From Marsupella aquatica (lineage: Eukaryota; Marchantiophyta), in NCBI GenBank assembly GCA_973895155.1, contig OZ316895.1, positions 21,762,001 through 21,826,000 of the forward strand: a DNA stretch of 64,000 bases, written 5' to 3'. Positions 34,140 to 47,546 of this stretch are shown in pieces. How positions within the stretch are numbered: position 1 is the stretch's first letter; every line of letters begins with the position of its first letter. Under the pieces are notes generated by a model that saw nothing but the letters and a program-made list of their open reading frames with translations, had not been told where the DNA came from and ran no database searches. Both the position numbers and the translations under genes were made by a program.

Positions 34140-35945
34140 AGCACACATCTTGGTGTTGTGTTTCTTTCTGAACAATCTCAATCGTTTGACAGGAAGGAGG
34201 GATTATTGGGCTAAAGTGGTTCTCGTCGTTGTTGTCCTCTTTGTCTCGCCAGACGTGGAGGAGAGTTGGACAAGGAATACTTAGTAAGCAGTTCAGTAGA
34301 GCTGTGTGAGGAGGAGGAGTGAGTACGGGGGTGGAGAACAAGGAGTTGGTGGGTGCTGCTGATTGCTGGATAACAGAACAGAACGGAAGGACTGGCTAGT
34401 GAAGAAGGAGGAAAGGAAAGGGAGGAAGGAAGCAATCTAAAGATCCTCGGTCGACTTCCGATCCTGTCATTTCGGGTGAGTTCAATAGCCAAATTTGGGG
34501 AGGAGGAAATGAGGGAACGGACCGTGATGGAAGTGGATGGAGGGTCGTGATAGGAGAGAGTGGTGTGATATCGGAGTGGTAACAAGTCTGGGCTCGTTTG
34601 ATTGACTGAGTGATTGATTGGGAAGAATGAAGGAATGAATGTTGGTAAATTGAGTGTAAGGATGGGTTTTCTTTTGGAAGAACTACCATGGGGAAAGGCA
34701 ATTGGGCGACATTGGCTGACTTGGGTTGGGTTGGGCGGGTTGGGTTGAGTTCACTTGAGTTCGGAGGAGTGTTTTGATCGGAAGGACTTGAAAGAAAGAA
34801 CGAGCTGGTGGTGAAATGTCAGTTCAGTTCTATCCCTCGTGTGGATCGAGATAATGGATTTTCTTTGCCGTCGTTGTGGGCTCTAAGACGTTTGTGTAAT
34901 TTTCTTGGGTTGTTCGTCGTGTTTTAATCTTTTCTTGGTATCTAGAAAGAATCTAGAGGTATCGATCGGGCCGCCTGTGACGCAGTTGGTGCTGAGATAA
35001 TATCATGCGATTTTACTGCTCAATGCATCGCAGTTGAGTTTAATTAAGATCAATGCACGCGATCTGAGAACGTGTGATGGAAAAGGGATTCAGAGTTTTC
35101 TGCAGAACAGATGTGATCCCACGGGACTTCTCGGTCACTCTTATTTTACCCGGAGCATTATAATGTAATTTATTCAGGTTGTCGTTGTTTCGGTTAGAAT
35201 TTCTTCTTCTTGCTCTTCTTCAGGGTCCTGCATTGCAGGATACTTATAAATCACGAGGCGGTTGAGCTGCTAGTTGCTGTATTTCCCCCGGTCCCATAAT
35301 TCGTCCTCATCAATCAGTATGGAAAACTCTAGATACTTAGTGAGTTATTAACTTTGCAGAAGCTGTAATTCTCTTCTCTCCTCTCCTCTCCTCTGCTGTC
35401 CTCTCTTCAGGCATTTTAGCTTTTAAGCCTTCCTGGAAAAGATTTCCATCTAGTACGCTCAGCTTGGTTGAATGGTTGCCCATGCCCTCCTCAAATTTTT
35501 CGTTTGAAGAGTATGTCAAAGTAGGCTCCGTCCTGCAAGGCACAGTGCCAACTTTCAAATCTCAGGCAGGACTGTGGACGAAATCCTGCCTCAGGTACCG
35601 GTACAGTAAGTATCGTAGGATTATAAATCATATAATCGTAAATTAGTGTTCCAGACTGAGTTGACTAGCGTGTCTGCCGCCTGTGCCCCCTTTCGAGTTC
35701 AATCTGCTGACCTTGCTTTTTCTATGATGTGCCGATTGGCTCCTACGCCTTCACGGATTGTATCTTATCTGCTGTGCTCTCCGGCCTCTGAGAGGCAAAG
35801 GTCAATTCTTTGTCTCCAAATTGGGTAATAAATCCCTTCAAATTGGTGTATTGCGGATATCTTGGAAGGTTTTGTTTTGAAACTTACCAGCACCATAACC
35901 AGTTCCTCGTTGATAATAGGAGAGAGCACAGCTGCGGAAGCGACC
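34140..35945. other. No gene seen
   Basis: This may include promoter and leader of the SETD3-like gene downstream. A CT-rich run (about 35370-35405, CTCTCCTCTCCTCTCC) lies 540 bp before its ATG. No coding sequence is supported. Confidence 0.35.
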
Positions 35946-38900
35946 ATGGGTCAAAAGAGTCGTGCAGTAGTCAATGGTGGTTCTCCTGGATCTCAAAACA
36001 GTCGTGCGTTAGTTACCGGTGTTTTTCCTGGAATTTTGGAGAAGCGCAAGAAGGACAAATCAGGTTCTTGAGTTCTCCCTCCATAGCTTATCATTCTTAC
36101 GTTTCAGAAATTTTGCATTATGTTGGCCAAGATTTCTGTTCTGCTCAAATCTCTCTCTCGTTAAGCACATTCCTCGTGGATTACAATACCCTTCGAGACA
36201 AGATGTTGGGCTTCGTGCCTTACTTCATTCATTGTGATGTGTTTTTCCAGTGCTGGTCCTTGATGGTTTAGTTTCTGATCTAGCTCGGCGCACACAGTCA
36301 GCTATCGATGGGACTGGTCCCACTCAACATTTGGAAAGCATCCGCGCAATTCACCGGTTGTTAGGGCAGGTACAGTAATATTTCAATTTTGCTGGCCAAT
36401 CTAGTCTTGAAAGTAAATGTTGGAGTACAGTGAGCTCTGATGGCAATTCAGAACTGTTAATGTTTGCGCTAGCATGCTTGCCTGCGGAGGTTTCCCATTG
36501 CAGGATATATTCCACAAAATAAAGCGAAGATACTGCTAGCAGGGAACGAATCGCCACACTAATGAATTCAGTTTTCCTGTTGCAGATTCAAAAGCTTGAA
36601 CGTCCTTTCGTCATCCAACCAAATGCTGCAGATGTTTCTGCCCGGCTAAACGTTTTAGAGGAATGGCTGCAAGTTCAAGGCGTACCGGTAATGACTAGGA
36701 GGCAATTTGTGGGTGTATTTATTCTCTTAAGTCGCACTCAGAAAGAACGAGGAAGTACCATGCAATGAATTGTGTATCTCCTTAAGGTATACAACGAGTT
36801 TGAAGTTAAACATAACAAACAGTTTACTCAGTTTTCGGCGTGGATCTTGAGTGATGCAAAGACCAAGTAGACTCCAGAAACTGTAAGATAAGTTTCATTT
36901 TTCTGGATTTGTTCCTTTCTCCTGGGCTCTGAGTCAAATCTTGAAATGTTCATGACAGACGGAAGGACTGAAACTCACAGGAGGGCTTAGAGAAGGTGCC
37001 GGTGTGGTTGCGCAACAAAAGTTTGAAAAGGGACAGATGATATGTACTGTGCCGGCACACGTGATGATGACAACCGCAACAGCGATCCGGTCTAAGGTGT
37101 GCCTTTCAATCTACATTATTCCTCTGGCTAATATTTAAAAAGCTTTCTTGCTTTCTTGCTTTCTTGCTGCCTTCTGTTGGGAAGTCTCAACCGCGTGTTA
37201 GCCTTTTATACCATCGCCGCATTTGGCATCGTTGTTTTTGTTCGTTGTTGCTAATCTTTACAATAAGTCTTACATCTGACATTGTACCTGTCGGCGAAGC
37301 GTTTTCAACGAAGTGTTAACGTTTTTGTCTTCCAGGAACCTTGGCCTGATGCTCTGGTTTGGCTCTTGGGTCCTGTTGTAGGATGATGTAGGTATTCTCT
37401 TCAAGGCCGATCCAATTCTTCGACAAATGCCAACATTGATTCTTGCTCTCCACCTACTGTTTGAGAAGGTGAAGTTTCATTTTACACGTATTTTGTGTTA
37501 GACCTTTCCTGATTAGTTCCATACTTTGACCTTGGTGATTGCTGAAACGTAAGCACCTGATTTTTGCAACAGCATCGCGTATCTGAGGACCCTTCAAATT
37601 GGGCTGGATACATTCAATCTCTGCCTGGTCAAGAATCACCTTCAGAATTGAAATCAGTGAATACTAATAACTTCATCATGCCTTTGGCCTTCAGGTGCTT
37701 GTTTTACCTCCATTTCTGATCTCCGTTTCTCGTTGTTGCGCTTTTGAGAGGTTTTCTTTTGCATGTTTTCTTGGCCAAGTCCAACAGAAACTGCTGATGC
37801 TACATGATGCGTACGTACTGAGTCAGTGGTGATATTCAAAACACGTTTAATTCAGGGATATTTCCTCCAATAGTGGTGGTCCTCGAGCAATCCTACTGAA
37901 TCCCGTTTGTAATTATATGTTTGTTGAATATGTAGCAAATTGATTTAACCTGCAGCCTCCGAGTACTTAAATTGAGAGTTACAAACTTTCTTGGCGGAAG
38001 GCACAAGGTTTCTGCTTAGAATACCCTCTTGCTTGCAAACCATATCATATTAGTGACATTTTCTAATGGAAAGTCATGTTCATCGTGCAGCCTCGAGACA
38101 ATTGAAGCACTCAAAGGAACTGCGGTGAGTTGTATGTTACCTGATTGGATTGGACATATCCGTAGAACGTGTCAAGCTATTAGAGAACTAAATTCCAGAG
38201 ACATGTTAACTTGGTATGTCGCTGATACTTAGGGTATCGATGACCTTCTGAATCTCTTTGTGCCTGACTCTCATTGTACGCACTCATTTCGGAGTATCAG
38301 CTAGACAGAGAGGATTGATGTAGCTTTCAGTTTGTTACCTGATCATCAAGGATGTCTGTGAACTGTACATCCAGGTGCTTGTTGAAATGCACAAGGCATT
38401 GAGAAACTATGCGAGGCAGTATGCGCATGTTCGTTTACTTTTGAAGCAGCTGAGAGGGCAGTCGATGGCAATAGAACGGGCCAATTCTTGGTTCACATGG
38501 GCCGAGTTCCGATGGGCGGCCTCTGTAAGCATGCCGTGCTTTCTTGTGTGTTAAGTCTACTCTTCGGTAGTGGGCGACTTAGGTGCAATATGAGTGAATG
38601 TGTGTGAAGCTTTGGGTTTGCTGCGATGACTATTTACTCCTCAGCATCATTTGGAGTTTTTTTCGTGAAAGTTAGTAAAGCACTGTATGTGATTATTATA
38701 GTACTTCATGTGGTTCCGTGCAGATTGTAATGACACGACAGAACCCAATACCTGGAACACCGGATATGGAAACACCCCAGGCACTGGCTCTGATCCCCTA
38801 TTTGGACATGTTCAACCATGAGGTTAGCCACCCGTTTGCCTTCATGCGGTTGTTGTAGTTTGGTTCTGTTATTACTAGATTGGTTATCATTTTCTCACAT

Positions 38901-41466
38901 ACTCATATATGTCTTTTCGTTACATCCATGGCTGGTTTGAAGGAAGGAGATATTACCTGCCATTTTGCTGTTCAACAGCAGCAGATGGAGCTGACTGCCA
39001 AGAGAGACTTTGAAGCTGGTGAGCAGGTATGCCCATTTTCCTTGATTTTGGGTGTACCGTTTGATTGGGATCATTCTGATGTAGACTTAGAAGGCAGCTA
39101 CTATGCATAGGTTGGGGGCCATGAACCTGTGTTGTTGCTAAACAAGGACCTCCATTCCCCTTACTGGATGTCTCATTTTGATGACTTGTTGTTTCTGCTT
39201 TGTGAAGGTGTACATATCTTATGGGTACCGGCCAAATTCTGCACTTCTACTGTACTCAGGATTTGTGCCTGAACACAACTCGAGAGACAGAATCAAGTGA
39301 GTGGGGAGATTCAATTTAATGAATCGGATTTAGTCTGCTCAGTTCTAGTCTGCAAGTTATAGAGCATATTTGTTAGATTTCAGCGTTCCGGAGTTCTCTC
39401 AAGCTCAATTTGTTGAAGATTATGCCTCTTCCAATCTCGTGACCAATGGGACGTAATAGCAAAATGAATCGAAGATATCTGAAAGAGTGACGCAAATGAC
39501 AGCAACTTGCAAGCTGATAAGATTTGTCCACAGGGTTCCGGTGGAGCTTCCTCCCTCAGATCCTCTTTATGCAAAGAAGGTAGGCTTATATTGCTGTGTT
39601 CATGTCCAAGAAGGTGTTCACGAGGCAGAAAACAAGTCTATGAATGTGATGAAGCATGCTTGTACATCTTTAACAATCTTTAGATATCAGGCAAATGTTG
39701 AAATCGTTGTCTAGTAATGACGAGTTCAGGTCTTGCGAATGAAATGTAGCAAGGCCAAATTTCATTGCAAAGTAGTGCCTTGTGGGATCTTGATTGCCGT
39801 TCAGCGTTGTGCCTCAGTTTACTATGTTGAAGCAAAGCAGTCGACCGCAAACTTAGTGAAAGAACTTGCTCTGTGGTCTAGTATTCTTGCGACTGGTGCA
39901 ACAATGTTCATGAAGCAGTGCCGGCTAAATTCTTGCGATTCTGTGCAGGCAGCACTGCTGAAATGGTTAGAACTTCCATCTGCAGGATGGCTAGAGCTTT
40001 TCTATGACGGCACACCGTCACCAGAGCTTGCTACATGGATAAAGGTGGCTATCATGCAGGATTTGTCTGTGGTCACAGAAAATCTTCGTGCAGCTATTGC
40101 TTCACGGGCTCAAGAAACAGCTGCAATTTTACAGTACAGAGCTGCACTCCGTGAGGCAGAGGAAAAAGCAAGAAGTATGGCCCTACAGCAAAATGAAGAA
40201 GCAGAATCTACTTCAGAGATAGAAGGTAAGGAATCAACCTACCCTTCTGTTTAAATATTTGTCACCCCCCTGTTGTGCTTGCACATTCCTGACATCGTCC
40301 TGTTTGTCCTCTTCAAATTGTGTGCCAATTATAGTTACAAATGTTGCCACAGTCTAGCATTTGCTTGTTACATCGTGAGTATTGATCAATTGACGATTTT
40401 GTTCCTTGGATTGATCTGACACCATTCATGTTGTAGATCTCTTGGAAACGTGATTAGGCACAATCAGCTGTCCTATGAAACCCTTTCAGCTCCAATTTGA
40501 GCAAATGTGCCTAATCACTTTTCCAAGGGATTTACAGTGAGTTCAATCCAAGGAACAAAATAGCCAATTGAGAAACACTTGCGATATAACAAACCAAAGC
40601 TAGACTGTAGCAACATTTGTAACTATAATTGGCACACAATTTGAAGAGAACAAACCCTCACGGGGTTTCATAGGACAGCTGATCGGAATCAGCAGGGAGC
40701 CATTTCATGTCCTATGAAACACTTTCACGTGAGGATACTCAAATTGGCATGTTCACGTGAATCGATCTTCGTTTGTAGAACTACTTAATTACAGCTGTAT
40801 ACTCGAGTAATATTTCGATTGGGTTGAAATGATGTTTCAGCATCACCAGTAGCTGAACAAGAGAATGGGTCTCCGGAAGCCAAGGGAGACCACAGTACCG
40901 CACAGGATTCCACCAGCAATGAGGCAGACTCGTCTGCTACAGATAACCTTGAAGTCAAAGCCTCTGAAGAGAAGGAGGAGGAAACTATTGCAGTCAAGGA
41001 GGCTGCTGAAGCAAGTGCGTCGGACGAGACTGACACTGAAGCAGTTTTGGCAGAACAAAGTACTTTAGGGACTGGTGAAGAATCCCAGGAGCCCTCGCCC
41101 CTTGAAGGCGATGAAAATGGCTTGGATGAACATCAGACGGCATCTGAAAGTCAAGAACATGAACATATACTAGGTGAGCATTTGTTCCCTGCAGAGGCAG
41201 CTCTGCTAGGTGAGATGTGTAAATTACGCATTAGAGATTTGGGAAATGGAATCGTTCAGAAAGAGGTTAATGGGTTGAGCCAGGAGTTGCCCAGGGGTCT
41301 CGGGTTTGTAATGGGAGATGGGCTAAAGGTCCAACCTAAAAGCACATCGAAGGAATTGGGGATGGCTTTGAAAATTCGGCAGCAGGAGCAAGACACCCTG
41401 TTGAGAGCAATTGATAGAGGGTCAAGGTATCAACACAGTCACTCGAATTGCCAGCACTGCCACTGA
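35946..41466 (+). CDS. SETD3-like SET-domain protein methyltransferase, 14 exons
   Basis: Exons (GT-AG, phases agree): 35946-36063, 36251-36369, 36586-36687, 36959-37096, 37382-37468, 37573-37694, 38091-38124, 38375-38524, 38724-38822, 38943-39026, 39208-39296, 39534-39579, 39949-40225, 40841-41466. They total 2091 nt, 696 aa. The start MGQKSR resembles MGKKSR of animal SETD3, the actin-His73 methyltransferase. The split SET domain follows (GLREGAGVVA, about 120; LDMFNHE, about 318-323; catalytic Tyr356 in VYISYGYRPNS), then a Rubisco-LSMT-type helical domain (LPPSDPLYAKK joined to AALLKWLELP). Asn297 (MTRQN) matches SETD3 Asn255, but the position of SETD3 Trp273 is Leu317. An acidic Ser/Glu-rich insert of about 100 residues (from about 489) precedes the conserved tail ALKIRQQEQDTLLRAI. 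It ends in TGA. The target could be actin or another protein. Confidence 0.9.
40304..40654. repeat. 350-bp foldback (inverted repeat) in SETD3-like intron 13
   Basis: Left arm blocks TTGTCCTCTTCAAATTGTGT (40304), TTTTGTTCCTTGGATTGA (about 40397) and CTTGGAAACGTGATTAGGCA (about 40441) are each mirrored in reverse order at 40507-40531, 40541-40565 and 40599-40654. The whole segment can fold into a hairpin with its apex near 40480. The apex string CAGCTGTCCTATGAAAC reappears inverted just outside, at about 40665-40682, and again direct at 40709. No transposase is present. It is a MITE-like or foldback element. Confidence 0.85.
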
Positions 41467-44025
41467 GAGATAGTGGGTTTCCAGTGCAGTGGTGGAATAA
41501 TTATGAGATCGCAGTGGTGATGTTTTGTTCTTTAATGTTATCATCGACGGCGTCTCACGACCATGGGTTTTTCGTCCTCATGGAAAGCACACACATAAGC
41601 ACATATCTATTGCAGGTACACAATACTTGAGCATGGAACTTGGTTCTTCCGAAAGTACGTCGTGACTCAATGATTTCAATAAGATGAACGGAATTTTGAT
41701 CACCCCATGAAATATCGTGGTGACAATTTTCCAAGTTCAATCGGTTGGACTTGCTGACATTTAATGGATTGAGGTCATGTCCCGGGGACACAGTTGGCTC
41801 GGGACAAAATTGAACATAATCTACAAGAGGCATTTAGCACAGTTCCTAACCCACAAGACACATCTATCGAGGACTATTCAAGACTTTGGCGTGGACCATG
41901 TCCTAATTGCAAGTGCAGTGCGAGTCCATAGCACCATACATATTTACAAAGGTCATGGACGGTGCTGATGTCGCTCAGAAGACTCTTCATAGGATTTCCT
42001 CTGGAAAGAGTCAGGAGTAGAATCGGAAACAGCCTTGACGATTTGACATCTTCCACGAATGAACTCGGATTTGGAAAGATCTTCGGCAACCATTAGTGGA
42101 TTCCAGGTCACTCAATGATAATTGGGTGACCACGTAATTGGTGGCATGGTGCGTTCATGACAGGATGACGCAGTCCATCGAGCTGCATGTGCGCTGGCGG
42201 CAAACATTCATCAATGCTGTTGTCGAGCATCATCATTAACTGGTTCTAAGTGAATCAAGGGTCTCTTGTGTCCCGCCATTATCAGTAGGCATTAGGTCGG
42301 AATTTGGATGCAACAACAATTGGTCATTACGTGAGGGTGGAGTCGCTCACATTGAAATGCATTATGCGATTCCTGAGGCCGTAAGAGCGTCTCCACCCGT
42401 CTAGTATGCCATTGGCTACGGGCACAAGTTGTGGCCTAAAAAATTAGCTTCACCTGCATCCGCACTGATACAACCCCAAAAAGAACTCAGTTTCACGAAC
42501 TCGAGCTTGAACAATGTTCCCATGGGGCACCCCCCATTATCCTGGTTGTTTCCGGTGAGCAGTAGACCATATCCTCCCGGGTGTCCAACATAATCTTCAT
42601 TGACGTCAGTGCTAGATTGAATTCATGTCAGTTGATGCGAGATTTCATGACCGATGACCAACACAAAAAGTTGACGTCCGAGATAAATCGCAACAACCTA
42701 ACGACGGAAATGGCCGATATCTGAGACGACTTGCAAAATCGGAGCTTCCAGCATAGGTATCTCCACGCAAAGATGCTTCGAGTGACTAAGTTGTCGTCCA
42801 GAAGGACATCTTCGTACCTTCTGGATTTTATTGAAATGGTTTTGGAGAAATAAATTTCCTGAGAGATCCGTTTACGACTAATACTAATTGGATGCCCATC
42901 GAGCTTTCATTTGAAGCCGCCCATATCCTGTCGCTGGAAAATGTCGAATCTACATGCTTCCAATCTAGCACAGATCGGCGCAACGTGAGTCGATATGCTA
43001 CATATCCTGCAATTTGGAATGGCTTGAACTCGAATTGTGATCGCAGACAGCTTAATCTATGTATCTAATTGGTTTTCACCTCCAATTTCATCAGAAGGTG
43101 ACATGGGATCGCAGACAGCTTAATCTATGTATCTAATTGGTTTTCACCTCCAATTTCATCAGAAGGTGACATGGCAACTTGAACTAGTTCAGAAGCATGA
43201 GGTGAGAGGAAGAGGATTCCCGACGGTTGTTAGAGGTCAAAATATGAGACTTCTAAAAAAAACATGCTATGAAAGATCACTTCAGCGCTGGGCAATACGG
43301 AAGAAGGAAGCGCCCATCAGAAAAACAATGAGTTTGATAGTTGTACATGGGCTCTTCCCCGATGGAACTAGGGAAGCGGGTTCGGTGTAGAGCCCTATGA
43401 GAGACTGGAGTTCACCGTTGTGGGGAAGAGTTTCAAGTCGAGGGAGATGGGATGATAGGTTGGAAGTTCAGCTGCAGCTGCTTTTTCTTTGCAGCAGGCT
43501 CCTTATCGACGCCTGCGAACACAAACAAACAAGAGAAGGGACGGCGCAAGGCAACGATAAGAAACGACTGCTGATTCTCTGAATGTTGATAAACTTCGGA
43601 TATTGGATTCCACTGAGACGAGAGATGTCCAAAGGACGCTAAAACCACGTGACAAGGTCCGAAAGCATAAGAGACCCAACATTCACACTTTCACGAGGCA
43701 AAGAATGTGAACGTGCTATGGCGACAACGCACAGGAAACTATTTTCATGTAGAAATATTGTTGGACAGTCTGGCTTGGATTTTAGAACCGCCACGCGTCT
43801 TACAAGTCTACTCAAAGCGACGAAGCGGAGATTAAGGACGTCTACAAGTTAACAATGGACGACGGAAAGGAGGCCATCGCTAGCTGAGGCTCTTCTTTCT
43901 TTTCGTCCAAGTTTCAGTCCAGGGAACTACACGGAATAGCAGTTAAACAGGACATACGACCAAAATCCTTCGCATTGGCAGCAACAATCGCAAATCGTTC
44001 AGAAGATTCAAGAGAAGTGAATTAC
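41467..44025. other. Intergenic, no confident gene
   Basis: Degraded coding-like bits occur (for example around 42640-42720), which could be old retroelement remains, but none is assignable. The last exon and 3' UTR of ORC6 may reach into the right end (about 43850). Confidence 0.35.
43039..43174 (+). repeat. Exact 68-bp tandem duplication
   Basis: 43039-43106 and 43107-43174 are identical (from GATCGCAGACAGCTTAATC to AGAAGGTGACATGG). Lack of divergence means a very recent event or an assembly artefact. Confidence 0.9.
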
Positions 44026-46856
44026 CTGACCCGGAGACGACACGCCTAACGGCTTCTCGGGCGGCCACGACAGAATCCCTCCATTGTTTGTAAGATTCCT
44101 TCTCGACTGCCCTTTTTGATCTTTTGAAACCAGGGACCTGCGTGGAGACATCGTGAGAAGCTGTGGAGCTGGAAGCCTATCAATGGGGATATGATAGTCA
44201 CGTCTGAGTACAATCGAGAGGAACACTAATTATGATTCAGCTCGTGGCCTCAGGAGAATACAGAAACACTCTTTAGTGTCTAACGAATTACCTCATTGTC
44301 TTCGTGTAGAAGTTACTAAAAAGCCCTTCCATCATTTCCAAAGTTTGGTACTTTACTGATGATTGTGGATTTACGATTTCACAATAAGTGGCTCGTGATC
44401 TTTGAGCGGAATGTAGTGTACTTCACTTGTTGTGCTAATCGGAAGATCCAATGCGATTGAGTTGGCTAGGACGGGGAAGAGTGAGGTGGAGTTCAAATCG
44501 AAACGGTTGTATGAGACTGGCAACTGTGCTCACCTCAACTCGGTCCTCGTCGTCGAGAGGCTCCTCGTCAGTCTCTGAGTCATCGTCGCTGCTCTTCCTC
44601 TTACCCGGAAGGGCATCCAACAAGTCTGTCACGAGGCAGGAAACTTTAAAAACGCGGCCAATGTGAGCTTTTTCAACTCCTCTACGACCAGTCACAGACG
44701 AAGACAAACCAGCCCAACCCCACAGATAGATGGTGCAGTAACGATTTCGTACCTCTATTGGTCTTTACTGCCTTGGAATCCCGCTTTTCCTTCGTGGTGC
44801 CAAGTACGTCGAAGCAAAGATCCATCATGGATGCCATGACCTGAAAAAAAGCAAATCGCAAGCGAATTGGATGCAAGTCTGGGAGCGAGATTTGAAACAC
44901 TTATTTGTGGAGTGAGAGAGGACGAGTCCAACTGTGGAGTGAGAGAGGTGTGTCCAACTGGGCTATCGAGTGGCCGAACATCACTCTTAAATTTACCAGG
45001 GAATTTTTTTTGGCATTTCAGGCAAGAACTTTGAGCTAGTGATGAGCAAACATTCGATTTGATACTTACGTGGCTAAATTCCGAATCGGAACTCCCGCAT
45101 ACCTCCATCAATTTTGCCTTGTCGACCTTTAGCTGAAAGATGCAGTATCAATATGCTTATCAAGATACTGGATTTAAGTTCAGTACGATGCCACACTTAA
45201 CTCCTCAACAGGCAATTCTGGTACGAATGAACCAATAGAACACCATCAACTACATTCTATGGCACAGGATTTGCATAGCAAGCAATCATTCACTTTACTC
45301 AAAATTACCTTGTGCTTCTTCGCACACAAGTAGAAGGCCACCGATGTGAATACGGGACGATTGAAATCAGCACTCGATCGTCTAGACTCGGGTAGGGCCG
45401 CTACGAATCTCTGTTGGTAGCTGCAAAAGAAGGATTGCGGAACAAATTCCACGTCATCGTTCAGAGACGAATTAAATTGTAAAGAAGAGGTGATAACAAC
45501 AAACCAATGCATGTGGATTGAGTATCTTTGCAATGAAGGTGCGCTCTTTGCCATTGACGTCACTAAAATAATAGACCACACAAGTGTATGAGTGAAGCGA
45601 CCCAGTACGACCATTCCACCGAGAGGTAGAGGAAGCTTACAGTGCTAAATTTTTGTGCACGGTGCCTATTAGCCTGACACACCCGAACTGGACGGCGAGC
45701 CCCCGGACATCCACTTTTTTTCTGCAGGTGGTCGAATCAAAGTTAGGCTTCACAAAGACAATGGAGGAACATCAATTCAAATCGGAAGTGAGCTGGGGTC
45801 CAATTGATCGCAACAATTGACAAACCAGATCTTAGCTACAGTAGTTTCAATGTATAGGTTCCAAGAAGCTGAGCTGAGTGCAGTTTATCCCAATTCCAAG
45901 AGGAATTCTGCTAATCCATGAACCTAATCCCTTTCTAAAGTAGCCTGCTTTTCTTTGGGTGGATTTTCGTACGTCCTACTAGTAGGAAAGAACTCCATTT
46001 CACAGGAAAGCGACGAGTGTGCTGTGCACATATGACTCCGATTACAAAGTTCCAAGTCTCCCTTGGCATAATAAGAAACTACTGTAAGACAGATGAAGAG
46101 ACTTAAATAGGGGAAAAGATGCGAAGGAAGATGCTGGAACTCACCGGAGACCTAACGCGTTTTGGATGGCGAGAGAAGACCTCATGTAGCCCTTCTCGGA
46201 CAATCCGCTGCAGCGAATCGCTCTTTGACGATCAAATGGCACTTGCAACCTACTCATCGAGCAAAGAATCGATCAGATTGTATTCTAAGTTCTAGTCCAA
46301 ATGTGATGTCGTTTTCAGGGATTGCCTGAGCTCGAGTTTCGGCAATCACTTGATGCATTGATCTACGAATAGATTAAATTGACCTGATAACAAACTTTTT
46401 CACTGAATTTTTTCATTGCGGGAGATGACTGGTACTCACGATTGACATGCAAGTTCGACGCAGAGCACGGCCTTGCAGATCTCCCCCTGCATCGACAAAT
46501 CATTCACATCAGTCCAGCAACTACTGATGTCAATCGATGCAAAAGGCGCCTGAGAGAAGACCGACAGATCACCTAAGACGTACTGCAGCGTTCTCATTTT
46601 CTCCTCTGTTTACTCTAAACCCTCGAGAAGAACCCACATTCGGAAGAATTAAGATAAATTTTGATGAGAGGCGTTTTGCCCACACTGACATCAGCTGACT
46701 TCAATCTAAGCAGATCGGAGAATCGAATCGTACCACGCCAAATTCGGACGCATTGAAGTGAACTTTGCTTAATCTCTGCAGCTCCTGAGATTTCCTCAGC
46801 ACCTTCCCGCCATTCTCCGGAATTCCGAGCTTCGTCTGCAACTGCTTTAGATCCAT
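44026..46856 (-). CDS. ORC6: Origin recognition complex subunit 6
   Basis: ORC6 is part of the complex that marks replication origins. Exons on the minus strand, in phase with GT-AG borders: 46856-46734, 46486-46440, 46249-46145, 45721-45641, 45420-45309, 45132-45070, 44840-44753, 44625-44534, 44137-44026. They encode 274 aa so far, close to the 284 aa of Arabidopsis ORC6. Family hallmarks in order: MDLKQLQTKLGI start, GEICKAVLCVELACQ, VRGLAVQFGCVRLIG, RFVAALPESRR, FNRPVFTSVAFYLCAKKHK (cyclin-box-like core), EVCGSSDSEF, DLLDALPGKRK with an acidic run, and a basic C-terminus. The end is uncertain: after 44026 either a tenth small exon (near 43.85-43.9 kb) or read-through to a nearby TAA is possible. 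Confidence 0.93.
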
Positions 46857-47546
46857 GGCGGGAAAAGTTGAGCTGGATCAATACCACCCCAGTGCCGCAC
46901 CACCCTACCGAAGAGCTCTCATCCGGAGGATTCTAAGTCTGACGAGGATGATTACCTCAGAATTCATCTCGTCAGCAGCTTTTCTTCTACGAAACGTGAA
47001 CACGGGAATCTACTAGAAATCTCAATCCAGCGTGTGTTTCTCTCAGAACTCGCATTCGGAGATGGGTTCCCTGAGAAATCCCGTGAGGAGGATTTTCTAA
47101 GAAATTTCAACAGAGCCACTCCACATCTAAGAAATCTCTTCAAGAAATTACACTACGCAATTTCAACAGAGCTCGTCTCGAGGAACCGCCTGAAGAATCC
47201 CATCAGGAGGGGTTTCTAACAAATTTCAATAGAGCGAGCGCACATCAGAGAAATCTCTCTTGAGGGAATTTTACTACGGAACTTCAAGAGAGCGCGTCTC
47301 GTGGAAATCTGCACAATGCGGTCGTTTCTGATTGCAAATCTTCCTCCAGACAATTTTCCTTGGAGGATTTTCTAATACGAAACAAGAGTCTCTGAGCTCA
47401 GCTAAAGAATTCTCGAAGCTTTCTTTCCCGCGCAAAAGAACACCGATGATTCTCGTGACGAGCCCTTCGCGCGCTTATTGTAATTTTGAAAGTGGGAGCG
47501 ATTTCGCCCGCCCACATTCGAATTGCCGCGCCTTAACTCTGTATAC
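46857..47546. repeat. Degenerate 110-bp repeats upstream of ORC6
   Basis: TTTCAACAGAGC/TTTCAATAGAGC, CACATC(T/A)AGAAATCTCT and GTCTCG(A/T)GGAA recur at about 47102-47190 and 47226-47312, with weaker traces upstream. No coding sequence is seen. Confidence 0.5.

Noticed and set aside
33587-34144. Long minus-strand frame
   Set aside because: It arises from GC-rich and CAG/CTG-like sequence; low-complexity Leu/Ser/Pro composition without motifs.
39385-39460. Alternative SETD3-like exon (NVPEFSQAQF...)
   Set aside because: It fits in phase after 39296 but reaches a stop, whereas 39534-39579 gives the expected VPVELPPSDPLY continuation.
39580-39948. Coding continuation of the SETD3-like gene
   Set aside because: The plus-strand frame from 39733 runs through this stretch, but joining 39579 directly to 39949 aligns with the LSMT-type domain, and GT-AG borders are present. 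The intervening residues match nothing.
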